DNA of 9,570 bases from Rubritepida sp. (GCA_014376425.1 JACMRO010000003.1:1-9570); one strand, 5' to 3'. Positions 1 through 6,615 are shown, numbered from the stretch's first letter. Notes: generated by a model not told the origin, from the sequence alone. Numbers and translations: made by a program.

Positions 1-675
1 GGCGCCGTGGATGTGACGCGTTTCCGGCCCGCCCAGACGCCTGGCGCGGCGGCGGACCCGCCCCGGCTGCTCTACCATGGCCGGGTCGACCGGCGGAAAG
101 GCGTGCTGGACTTCCTGGCCGCGCTGCGGCTGCTGGCCGATGACGGCGTGCGCTTTTCGGCCACTGTCTCGGGCATCGGGCCCGACCACGACGCGGCACA
201 GGCTTTGGCGGCCGAAACAGGCCTCGAAATCCACTTCAGCGGGCATGCGGAATACGCCGCGGCGCCCGCGGTCTATGCCATGGGCGACATCTTCGTCTCC
301 CCCACCTACGCCGAGGGCTTTTCCAACACGATATTGGAGGCGATGGCGTCGGGCCTGCCATGCCTCTCCTGCCGTGCGGTGGGCGTGATGGACTGCCTGC
401 GCGATGGCGAGAACGGCCTGCTGGTGGAGCCAGGCGACGTGCCGGCGCAGGCTGCCGCGCTGCGCCGGCTGATCGAGGATGGCGCGTTGCGCACCCGACT
501 GGCGACAGCAGCACTGGAGGAGCGCCGTCGCACCTATTCCTGGTCCGCTGTCGGCCGGCAGATCATGGATATCCATGCCAGCCTGCGCGGAAAGGAGCCG
601 CGCGCCGCGGCCATGGACACGGTGCTACCGCACGACCCCTCTTGCCGTTTCCGCGCCACTCCTGCCTTGTTGTAA
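1..675 (+). CDS. GT4-family glycosyltransferase, C-terminal part (5' end outside the window)
   Basis: Transfers a sugar from a nucleotide-sugar donor to a glycan or lipid acceptor at the cytoplasmic face; donor and acceptor cannot be read from the sequence. The frame is open from base 1, and the first residues (GAVDVTRFRP) match the 'NGVD..rF.P' linker of GT-B enzymes, so only the C-terminal donor-binding Rossmann half is present (224 residues). Visible motifs are YHGRVDRRKG at fragment residues 25-34 (the R..KG donor-phosphate site) and PTYAEGFSNTILEAMASGLP at 101-120, which carries the EX7E pair E105/E113. An NGLLVEPGD loop follows. The last 25 or so residues are low-complexity tail. Its TAA overlaps the ATG of the next gene by one base (TAATG), indicating translational coupling with the PIG-L deacetylase. 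The family call is firm; the specific product is unknown. Confidence 0.9.
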   Translation, partial: GAVDVTRFRPAQTPGAAADPPRLLYHGRVDRRKGVLDFLAALRLLADDGVRFSATVSGIGPDHDAAQALAAETGLEIHFSGHAEYAAAPAVYAMGDIFVSPTYAEGFSNTILEAMASGLPCLSCRAVGVMDCLRDGENGLLVEPGDVPAQAAALRRLIEDGALRTRLATAALEERRRTYSWSAVGRQIMDIHASLRGKEPRAAAMDTVLPHDPSCRFRATPALL

Positions 676-1361
676 TGCCGCACGCCCTTGCCTTCTCACC
701 GCATCTCGACGACGCCGCCTTCTCCTGCGGCGGCACGCTGGCGAGGCTGGCGCAGGCCGGCTGGGAGGTCACGGTCTGCACCGTTTTCACCCGCTCGGTG
801 CCCAACCCCACCGGGTTTGCACTGGCCTGCCAGACCGATAAGGGCCTGGGCCCGGAGGTGGACTACATGGCGTTGCGGCGCGTGGAAGACCGCAGCGCCT
901 GCGCCGCCCTGGGCGCCAGGCCGCTATGGCTTGACTGGCCCGAGGCGCCGCACCGGGGATACCACACGGCTGCGGCGCTGTTCGGCGCGCCACACGATGC
1001 CGACCCGGTGCCCGCCCTGCCCGACCGGCAGGCCGATCTGCTGCTGGCGCCGCAAGCGGTGGGCGGCCATGTGGACCACGTGTTGCTGGCCCGCGCCCTG
1101 CGGAACGAGACCAGGCCGATCCTTTGGTGGACCGACTTCCCCTACGCCGCACGGCCCGACGCCGCCCGCCCGGTCGACCTCTCGGCCCTGCCCGAGCATG
1201 GGGTTTTGGGCGACGCACCCGCCAGGCTTGCCGCCTGCGCCGCCTACTCCACGCAGATAGGCTACCAGTTCGGCTCCATGGCGGGACTGCGGGCAGCGCT
1301 GGCGCAAGCGGGCTCGCTCGAGTCGTTCCGCGGTCATGCCCTGCCGGCGGTTCTGCAGTGA
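675..1361 (+). CDS. PIG-L/LmbE-family zinc-dependent deacetylase
   Basis: Predicted cytosolic N-deacetylase of the PIG-L/MshB/BshB superfamily, which removes acetyl groups from N-acetylglucosamine-type sugars on glycoconjugates. The protein has 228 residues, normal for the family. SPHLDDAAFSCGG at residues 8-20 is the N-terminal metal motif: by family analogy H10 and D13 bind zinc and D12 is the catalytic base. GGHVDHV at 130-136 supplies the third ligand H135 and auxiliary H132. The ATG at 675 is chosen because the conserved motif starts seven residues later; the same frame is open upstream only as a shadow of the glycosyltransferase. No Shine-Dalgarno sequence precedes it, which fits coupling through the TAATG overlap. 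Pairing with a GT4 enzyme suggests they act in sequence on one glycan. Mycothiol and bacillithiol synthesis use the same pairing but are not expected in alphaproteobacteria. Substrate unknown. Confidence 0.88.
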   Translation: MPHALAFSPHLDDAAFSCGGTLARLAQAGWEVTVCTVFTRSVPNPTGFALACQTDKGLGPEVDYMALRRVEDRSACAALGARPLWLDWPEAPHRGYHTAAALFGAPHDADPVPALPDRQADLLLAPQAVGGHVDHVLLARALRNETRPILWWTDFPYAARPDAARPVDLSALPEHGVLGDAPARLAACAAYSTQIGYQFGSMAGLRAALAQAGSLESFRGHALPAVLQ

Positions 1362-1418
1362 CCGCAGGCTTGGCCGTCATCCCGGCCATGGTCAGCAATG
1401 GGCGGTCGATGCGCGAAT

Positions 1419-3074
1419 TCAGCCCAGGGTGGCGCGCGCCTCCCGCAGGGCGTGGAAGATGCGGTTGCGGGCCTGCCGAGCCGGGACGGCCAGGCGCATG
1501 GCCGCGTCTGAACCCGGTGTGGCGGCGGCCAGGCGGCGGATAGGCTCCAGTGCCGGCCAGGCCGGGATGGGCAAGGCGGGATCGTGCCCGAAGCGATCTC
1601 CGCTGGTGTAGTCCAGCGGCACCAGCGCGCGGCAAAGCCGAAGAATGCTCGCGTTCATCCCCTGCGCGTCCAGCCGGGTGCGGGCCACCGCCCACGCATC
1701 GCGCAAACCGGCCACCTGTTCCCGAAGACTGTCGAGCGCCAATCCATGAACTTGAGCGCCGCCCAGCCTGTCCAGCTCCTCAAGCAGCGAAGCCAGCTGC
1801 GCGGCGTGGTCGATGGGCAGCACCGGATCGGTCAGCAGCCGATCCAGCACCTCGAGGTAGATGCGGGCGTCGCGCGTGAGGTTGTCGGGGTCGATCTTGT
1901 CCAGCAGGTCGTCCGGCGTGTGCCACCACCAACCCAGAGCATGACGCAGTTTGACGCTGCCCGGCATCTGCTCGCTGAGGCTCATGAACATGGACGGGAT
2001 GCCGATGCCCCAGAAGCTCTGGTCACCGGCACGCGCCATGCGTTTGCCGGCATGCCGTTGCCCGGTTTGCTCCGCGATGACCTCTGCCGCCAGCCCCGCC
2101 AACTCGGTGGCGCAGCCCGCATTACCCAGCACGCTGGCCCCCACCGCGCCGACGCTGTCGATGTTCACATGCGCCACGCAGCGCCGCTCCATCTCATCCC
2201 AATGGGTGTCGGCGTACCAGGCCGAGCCTGAGTAGCGGCCATGCGAATGGCCCGACCAGAAGCACAGGCGCAGCCCCCGCCGCCAGGCACCGCGCGACTG
2301 GGCGCATAGCCCCGCCACCTCCATCATGCCGACGTTGGCGGTGCCATTGTCCATGACGCCGAAATGCCAGGTGTCGTGGTGGCCGGAGAACAGGATGAAC
2401 GGCTCATCCACGGCGCCGTGCATGGAGGGCAGCTCGGCGACCAGGATGGGCGTGGCGCGCCAGCCCGTATCGACCTGCGCGTGCAGGGTCACGATGGGGC
2501 TGCCGCCCTTCGCCAGCGCGTCGCGCAGCGCGGCGCCATCTGCCTGGGAGACGGTGCAAACGACAGTGGTCGGCAGCTCCGCCAACGTCCTGTCCGACGG
2601 ATTGCCCCAGACCGGGGAGAGGCACATCTCGTGCAGATGCTCATGCGGGCTGATGTGCAGCTGCCCGGCGGCGCCGGCCCTGGAGGCATTGAGCGCCACC
2701 GCGGGCGTCGCCATCCCTTCCACCAGCACGATGCAGCCGCTGACATCGCGCCCTGCGAAGTCGGCGGCACCCCCCGCTCCCACATCGACGAGCCGCGCGG
2801 CCAGTCCCGCCAGCGGCGAGGATCGTGACATCGAATGGGTGATGGCATTCAGCACGTGACCGTCAACCTCGACCCTCGCGGCCCCGGGAAGGCTGATGTA
2901 GGCCTCGTGTTCGAGGATTTGGGTGGCGTAGCCATAGCCATCCAGAACCTCGCGGATGTAGGCAAGGCTCTCGGCCTCCTCCCGCGATCCGCTCAGTTTT
3001 ACGTAGCGCGCCAGTTTTGTCAGATGGCGCATCATCCGCGCGCCGTCCACGCAGCGGGGGGGCGGGATATTCAT
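1419..3074 (-). CDS. M28-fold metallopeptidase-like protein with a PA-like insert; atypical metal site
   Basis: 551-residue protein with the M28 (aminopeptidase Y/S) zinc-peptidase fold. Seen: GHHDTW at 231-236 (HxD motif, H232/D234), MDNGTANVG at 241-249 (bridging D242), NIDS at 304-307 (D306), GDQSFWGIGIPS at 350-361, and WWHTPDD at 383-389 (H385). Residues ~115-210 lie between a helical N-terminus and the catalytic core and resemble a PA domain. About 150 mostly helical residues follow the core. No signal peptide is visible, so it is probably cytosolic. Odd: where M28 enzymes carry the catalytic/zinc Glu-Glu pair ahead of a GS, this protein reads WSGHSHGRYSGS at 273-284, with H276-S277-H278 instead. 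It may use a different metal arrangement or hydrolyse a non-peptide amide, or be inactive. Start: ATG at 3074 overlaps the TGA of the upstream reductase (ATGA), with GAGG about 10 nt before it. The frame is also open upstream, but only antisense to nothing meaningful within the reductase gene. Fold is secure, reaction is not. Confidence 0.85.
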   Translation of the reverse strand: MNIPPPRCVDGARMMRHLTKLARYVKLSGSREEAESLAYIREVLDGYGYATQILEHEAYISLPGAARVEVDGHVLNAITHSMSRSSPLAGLAARLVDVGAGGAADFAGRDVSGCIVLVEGMATPAVALNASRAGAAGQLHISPHEHLHEMCLSPVWGNPSDRTLAELPTTVVCTVSQADGAALRDALAKGGSPIVTLHAQVDTGWRATPILVAELPSMHGAVDEPFILFSGHHDTWHFGVMDNGTANVGMMEVAGLCAQSRGAWRRGLRLCFWSGHSHGRYSGSAWYADTHWDEMERRCVAHVNIDSVGAVGASVLGNAGCATELAGLAAEVIAEQTGQRHAGKRMARAGDQSFWGIGIPSMFMSLSEQMPGSVKLRHALGWWWHTPDDLLDKIDPDNLTRDARIYLEVLDRLLTDPVLPIDHAAQLASLLEELDRLGGAQVHGLALDSLREQVAGLRDAWAVARTRLDAQGMNASILRLCRALVPLDYTSGDRFGHDPALPIPAWPALEPIRRLAAATPGSDAAMRLAVPARQARNRIFHALREARATLG

Positions 3075-4108
3075 ACCTTCACGCCCTCGGCCGCTGCCGC
3101 CATGTCGCCCAGCTCGTCGGCAAGTTCGCCGCCGATCTCGCGCCGGCCGGCCTCCACGGCCTGGATCAGTGCGACCAGCCGGTCCACCAGAGGGGTCGGG
3201 ATCCGGTGCCGCCTGGCCGCCGCTTGCACGGGGGCAAGCTGCGCGGTCACATCGGTTTGGCGCCTGCGCACCGCCAGGTCGCGCCAGATGCCGCTGCGCG
3301 GCTTGCCGGTGCCGCTGTTGTAGGCGGCCAGCGCCGCCAGCGAGGCCGCGATGGCCACCCTGTCGCCCCGCATGAAGGCCCGCGGGTCGAAGCCGTCGAA
3401 GCCCAGCGGTTCGACCCCCTCGGCGGCCGCGATGGACAGGATTTCCCTGACCAGGGCGATGATCAGCGGCCGGCGGGCGGGGTCTGCGATGTATTCGGCA
3501 ATGGTGTCGTTGGTCAGCGCGGAGGATTTGAGGATGCCGCCATAGCCGGCCTTGCCCCACAGATAGCCAAACACATTATCGCTCAGCACCGCGGCTGGCT
3601 CGAACAGCCGCAGCGTCTGGTGCAGCGCCTGGATGCGCGGGGTGGTCTGGCCATCCAGCTCCCCCACCACCACCGCCCCGCGCCCGCCGAAGGTGATGCG
3701 GCCGGGCTCCTGATAGTCGGCGCCGAAGTTGACGAAGGCGCCGATGGTGCGGTCACGACCGACGATGTCGGCGATCACCAGCTCGTTCAGCCCGTTCTGG
3801 CAGGAAACCACGGCGCCGTCCGCGGCCAGGAAGGGCGCCAGGGCCCGGGTGGCCTCCAGCGTATGGTGCGCCTTTACGGCAAGCAGGATCAGCTTGTGCT
3901 GGCCCGTCATCGCGTCCGGCATCACCGCCGGCCCGCCGGTGGTGAACTGGTCCACCGGCCCCTCGATATGCAAACGCCCCGCCGCGATCTCGCGCACATG
4001 GTCGGCGACCACGTCCACGAAAAGCACGTCGCGGCCGGCGCGGCGCAGATAGGCGCCGATGGTGCCGCCGATGGCGCCGCTGCCCCAGATCACAACGGGT
4101 TCAGCCAT
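3071..4108 (-). CDS. Ketopantoate-reductase-like (PanE/ApbA fold) NAD(P)-dependent dehydrogenase
   Basis: 345-residue oxidoreductase of the PanE/ApbA superfamily, cytosolic. Seen: WGSGAIGG at 8-15 (dinucleotide-binding GxGxxG), D32 at the end of the second strand (suggests NAD rather than NADP), LLAVKAHHT at 75-83, SCQNGLNE at 102-109, and WGK at 184-186, whose K186 matches the catalytic lysine of E. coli PanE. GKPRSGIWRDL near 268-278 holds S272, the family's substrate-contact serine. Odd: the two Asn that normally follow the lysine at +4 and +8 are G190 and K194, and the later conserved Glu is missing or shifted (QTD at 284-286). It is therefore probably not the pantothenate enzyme but a dehydrogenase for another 2-oxo or 2-hydroxy acid. 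Start: ATG at 4108 is followed at once by the Rossmann strand and preceded by AAGGA with an 8-nt spacer (4117-4121); a longer in-frame reading to 4216 has no family support. First gene of an operon with the M28-fold gene (4-base overlap), divergent from the SDR gene. Confidence 0.85.
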   Translation of the reverse strand: MAEPVVIWGSGAIGGTIGAYLRRAGRDVLFVDVVADHVREIAAGRLHIEGPVDQFTTGGPAVMPDAMTGQHKLILLAVKAHHTLEATRALAPFLAADGAVVSCQNGLNELVIADIVGRDRTIGAFVNFGADYQEPGRITFGGRGAVVVGELDGQTTPRIQALHQTLRLFEPAAVLSDNVFGYLWGKAGYGGILKSSALTNDTIAEYIADPARRPLIIALVREILSIAAAEGVEPLGFDGFDPRAFMRGDRVAIAASLAALAAYNSGTGKPRSGIWRDLAVRRRQTDVTAQLAPVQAAARRHRIPTPLVDRLVALIQAVEAGRREIGGELADELGDMAAAAEGVKV

Positions 4109-4138
4109 GTCGGAAGTCCTTCGATGAACGATGGCGCT

Positions 4139-4168
4139 ATCTAACACCCTAAACCGGCAGGTGGTCAT
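4139..4168 (-). promoter_or_regulatory. Possible promoter for the PanE-like/M28 operon
   Basis: Within the 128-bp divergent gap, read on the minus strand, ATGACC (4163-4168) and TTAGAT (4139-4144) are spaced 18 bp apart, resembling -35 and -10 boxes upstream of the reductase start at 4108. The matches are partial and no operator palindrome was found, so this is tentative. No comparably spaced pair was seen for the divergent SDR gene. Confidence 0.28.
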
Positions 4169-4236
4169 CCGGCCATTTCGCGTTGCCAGTGCGCGATACG
4201 GATGCGAGGCTGACACTCTTATCGGATCGGACCTGC

Positions 4237-4998
4237 ATGGCGGATTTGGATTTCACCGGCACCACGGTCGCGGTAACCGGCGCGGCCATCGGCTTTGGCC
4301 GCGAGATCGCGCGTGGCTTTGCCGCCCGGGGCGCCCGCGTCTTCGCCACCGACCGTGATGCCGCGGGCCTGGCCGACACCGCCGCAGGGCACAGCATCTC
4401 GACCCAAACCCTCGACCTGACCGACCGCGCGGCCGTCGCCGCCTGGGTGGCGGCCATCGAGCGCGAGACGGACGGCGCGATCGGCGTGGTGGTGAACAAC
4501 GCCGGCGGCACGCTCGGCCAGGTCTTCGCGCCGATCGAGGCGGTGGAGGATGCGGCCTGGGAGGCAGTGCTCGCGGTCAATCTTTCGGCCGCCTTCGCCG
4601 TCATCCGCGCGGCGGCGCCGGCGATGAAGCGGGCCGGGCGCGGCCGTGTCGTGAACATCGCCTCATCCGCCGGGCTGCGCGCCTCGCGCACCGGCATCCA
4701 GGCCTATACGGCGGCCAAGCACGCGGTGATCGGCCTGACCCGGCAGCTTGCGCAGGAATTCGGCCCGCATGGCATCACGGTCAACGCGGTGGCGCCCGGC
4801 CTGTTCCTCACCAGCGCCAACGTGCACCGGCAATGGGAGGGCTACGGGCCGGAGGGGCAGCAACGCCTGGTCGAAGGAATCGCGCTGCGCCGCATGGGAG
4901 AGCCGCGTGAGATCGCCGACGCGGTATTCTTTCTCGCCTCCGGCATGGCAAGCTTCATCAGCGGCCAGGTGCTGCCGGTGAATGGCGGCTCATTTTGA
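4237..4998 (+). CDS. Classical SDR-family NAD-dependent oxidoreductase (FabG-like)
   Basis: 253-residue classical short-chain dehydrogenase, cytosolic, oxidising or reducing an alcohol/carbonyl group on an unknown substrate. All family marks are present: TGAAIGFG at 14-21 (cofactor glycines 15, 19, 21), D39 at the end of the second strand (favours NAD(H) over NADP(H)), NNAG at 87-90, and a complete catalytic tetrad N115, S144, Y157, K161 (YTAAK at 157-161). The protein ends with the usual PVNGGSF. The ATG at 4237 places the Rossmann motif at the standard distance from the N-terminus; a TTG 54 bases upstream in frame would add 18 residues unlike the family. It faces the PanE-like gene across a 128-bp divergent gap and lies 14 bp before the TctC-type gene, so the two plus-strand genes are probably cotranscribed. 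It resembles FabG paralogues, but the catabolic context argues against a fatty-acid role. Confidence 0.93.
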   Translation: MADLDFTGTTVAVTGAAIGFGREIARGFAARGARVFATDRDAAGLADTAAGHSISTQTLDLTDRAAVAAWVAAIERETDGAIGVVVNNAGGTLGQVFAPIEAVEDAAWEAVLAVNLSAAFAVIRAAAPAMKRAGRGRVVNIASSAGLRASRTGIQAYTAAKHAVIGLTRQLAQEFGPHGITVNAVAPGLFLTSANVHRQWEGYGPEGQQRLVEGIALRRMGEPREIADAVFFLASGMASFISGQVLPVNGGSF

Positions 4999-5012
4999 AG
5001 GAACTCTGCTGC

Positions 5013-5993
5013 ATGCCCACGGTCATCACCGCCCGCCGCACCGTGCTGCTGGGCCTCGCCGCCCCCGGCCTCGTCCGCGCCCAGGGCACGTGGCCCACGC
5101 GGCCGATCCGCGTCGTGGTACCCTTCGCCACCGGCGGCGGCACCGACGTGACCATGCGCCTGCTGGCGCCCAAGCTCGCCGAAATCCTGGGCGTGGCGGT
5201 GGTGGTGGAGAACCGGCCCGGCGCGGGCAGCACAGTTGGCACCGACTACGTGGCGAAACTGCCGCCCGACGGTACCACCTTCGTCCTGGCCACGCTGTCC
5301 TCCACCGGCATCGCCGCGGGGCTCTACGTCAATCTGCCCTATGACCCGGCGCGCGACCTGGCCGCGATTGCGCCCACCGTGTTCATCCCCACGGCATTGG
5401 CGGTGACGCAGCAGGGCTGGGCGGTGCGGGACTTCGCCGGCTTCGTAGCGGCGCTGCGGGCGCGGCCGGGCGCGGCCTCCTACGGCTCCAGCGGCGTCGG
5501 CACCACCGGGCACCTCGCCTCGGTCAATTTCCTGCGCGCCACGCAGACGGAGGCCGTCCACATCCCCTTCAGCGGCGCCGGCCAGAGCTTCACCGCGCTG
5601 CTGAGCGGGACGACGCAGTTCACCCACGACATCCCCAGCCTGCTGCGCCGCTTCCACGAAGCGGGCACGGCACGGGTGCTGTTCATCAACAGCGAGCGCC
5701 GTTCGCCCCTGCTGCCGGACGTGCCGACCTTCGCCGAGGTAGGGCTGCCCGACTACAAGGCGTATTCCTGGTATGGGCTGTTCGGCCCCGCCGGCACCCC
5801 GCGGGTGGTGCAGGAGCGCCTGGCCGCCGCCACCGAGCAGGCGATGCGCGACCCGCAGATCGCGGCGCGGCTGGCGGAGCTGGGCACGCCGCCGATGCTG
5901 GACTACACGCCGGATCGCTTCGCGCAATACGTGCGCGACGAGATCGCAACCTGGGTGCCGCTGGTGCGTGCATCGGGCGCGCGGGTGGAATGA
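5013..5993 (+). CDS. Bug/TctC-family periplasmic solute-binding protein (orphan)
   Basis: 326-residue extracytoplasmic binding protein of the Bug (TctC) family, which captures carboxylates and related small polar molecules, in some cases for tripartite tricarboxylate transporters. Seen: a signal peptide with twin Arg (TARRTVLLGLAA) and likely cleavage after VRA at 21-23; PIRVVVPFATGGGTD at 31-45 and ENRPGAGSTVG at 66-76, both signature Bug motifs; PTFAEVGLPDY and GLFGPAGTP in the C-terminal lobe. The twin-arginine segment could direct Tat export, but the motif is incomplete. Start: ATG at 5013 follows AAGGA (4998-5002) by 10 nt; an in-frame TTG at 4995 would place the ribosome site inside the gene. 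It follows the SDR by 14 bp. No TctA or TctB membrane partner is in the window, as is usual for the expanded Bug family, where binding proteins outnumber transporters. The ligand is not predictable. Confidence 0.93.
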   Translation: MPTVITARRTVLLGLAAPGLVRAQGTWPTRPIRVVVPFATGGGTDVTMRLLAPKLAEILGVAVVVENRPGAGSTVGTDYVAKLPPDGTTFVLATLSSTGIAAGLYVNLPYDPARDLAAIAPTVFIPTALAVTQQGWAVRDFAGFVAALRARPGAASYGSSGVGTTGHLASVNFLRATQTEAVHIPFSGAGQSFTALLSGTTQFTHDIPSLLRRFHEAGTARVLFINSERRSPLLPDVPTFAEVGLPDYKAYSWYGLFGPAGTPRVVQERLAAATEQAMRDPQIAARLAELGTPPMLDYTPDRFAQYVRDEIATWVPLVRASGARVE

Positions 5994-5994
5994 T

Positions 5995-6264
5995 CGGGCC
6001 GAGGCGGGGCTGCGGCCGGGCCACCAGGCAGGCGTCGCGGTCGCCCCAGCCCGCTGCCGAGACCCCGTCGTAGACCTCCTGGAACCGGGCCGCCACGGGC
6101 AGCGTGGCGGCCCGCCCCGCTGCTTCCCCGATCTTCGTGCGCAGGTCCTTACGAATCAGGTCAAAGTCGAAGGTCGGCGGCTGCGGGTCGCCGCCTGACA
6201 GCGCCTGTGCGATTGCCGGCCGGCTATGAGGCCCCTGGTAGCGCTCGCGGTTGGCTGGCTGACA
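5995..6264 (-). pseudogene. C-terminal remnant of a 3-hydroxyisobutyrate-dehydrogenase-like gene
   Basis: On the minus strand one frame is open from a stop at 6265-6267 and gives a sequence like the C-terminal helical end of beta-hydroxyacid dehydrogenases: FDFDLIRKDLR (KDL motif), then LPVAARFQEVYDGVSAAGWG and DRDACLV, matching the family's 'KDl...lPl.......y..a...G.gd.D' ending. About 90 residues are present. The N-terminal Rossmann domain and catalytic lysine region are absent, because the frame is closed just upstream and the tRNA lies beyond. At the other end the frame has no natural stop and runs antisense into the TctC-type gene. Homology is by eye from a short match, so the call is moderate. 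The remnant abuts the tctC-like stop codon exactly, which suggests a deletion joined the two sequences. Confidence 0.42.
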
Positions 6265-6455
6265 TCACAGGCTCAGGCTTGCCAGGGCCTGCATGACGAT
6301 GTGTAAACCTCGCTGCGCTGCATCCCAGGCGACGGGTCGTAACGTAGGGGGCTTCGATATGCTGCCTAAGCCGGTGCCGCAAAGGATGATCTCACGAAAA
6401 CCAGTGGCGCTGCCCCATCAGGCGGCCCAATTTCAGACCAATTTCAACACGAGCC
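6265..6455. other. Geneless stretch between the remnant and the tRNA 3' end
   Basis: About 190 bases, less G+C-rich than the flanking genes, with several stops in most frames. A short minus-strand frame ending in QALASLSL is open for about 50 codons, but it has no ribosome site or recognisable motif. Together with the remnant it makes the 462-bp gap after the TctC-type gene. Apart from the small direct repeat at 6427-6446 nothing functional was identified. Confidence 0.5.
6427..6446. repeat. Two direct copies of CCAATTTCA, 11-bp period
   Basis: The nonamer ccaatttca occurs at 6427-6435 and again at 6438-6446, separated by two bases. It is A/T-rich in a G+C-rich setting and lies 10 bp outside the tRNA-Ser 3' end. 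An 11-bp period places both copies on about the same face of the helix, as in a binding site, but it could be a chance or slippage duplication. Confidence 0.5.
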
Positions 6456-6547
6456 TGGAGGAGGGGAAGGGATTCGAACCCTCGATACCTTTTAAGGGGT
6501 ATAACGGTTTAGCAAACCGCCGCCTTCGGCCACTCGGCCACCCCTCC
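6456..6547 (-). tRNA. tRNA-Ser (anticodon GCU, reads AGC/AGU)
   Basis: 92 nt including an encoded CCA, folded by hand on the minus strand. The acceptor arms GGAGGGG (6541-6547) and CCCCTCC (6460-6466) pair perfectly. U8 and G9 are followed by a D arm with stem GCC/GGC. The anticodon stem GCGGT/ACCGT encloses loop TTGCTAA, giving anticodon GCU. A long variable arm (stem ATACC/GGTAT) marks a class II tRNA and supports serine. The T arm is GAGGG-TTCGAAT-CCCTT. Odd: the discriminator base before CCA is U (6459), whereas the E. coli serine tRNAs I know carry G73. The gene points away from the GST gene; no convincing promoter or terminator was found. Confidence 0.96.
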
Positions 6548-6615
6548 CCGGGGTTGAAGTTGACACGACGTATGCAGACAGCGGTCTACCCGGCCCGCCC
6601 CCGTTCGTCAAACGC

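Noticed and set aside
1360..1407. Nested inverted repeats (gaccgc/gcggtc outside, tggcc/ggcca inside) in the convergent gap between the PIG-L and M28 genes, a possible bidirectional terminator.
   Set aside because: Stems are only 5-6 bp with unpaired bases between them and no T tract on either side; expected by chance in G+C-rich DNA.
1584..2859. Long plus-strand open frames opposite the M28 gene.
   Set aside because: They are G+C-driven shadows lacking family motifs and ribosome sites, while the minus strand carries a complete recognisable protein.
3075..3560. Apparent extension of the M28 reading frame about 160 codons upstream.
   Set aside because: The extension is antisense-free but out of frame over the reductase gene, has arginine/glycine-rich shadow composition and no M28 similarity; the ATG at 3074 with the ATGA overlap is the better start.
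4842..5927. 361-codon minus-strand open frame opposite the SDR and TctC-type genes.
   Set aside because: Rich in Arg, Gly and His with no domain signature; fully covered by two well-supported plus-strand genes.
6268..6420. Minus-strand frame of about 50 codons ending in QALASLSL, considered as a small gene or integrase remnant.
   Set aside because: No ribosome site, no start in good context and no recognisable motif.
6560..6588. Perfect TTGACA (6560-6565) on the plus strand upstream of nothing, considered as a promoter.
   Set aside because: No acceptable -10 box at 16-18 bp and no plus-strand gene downstream.
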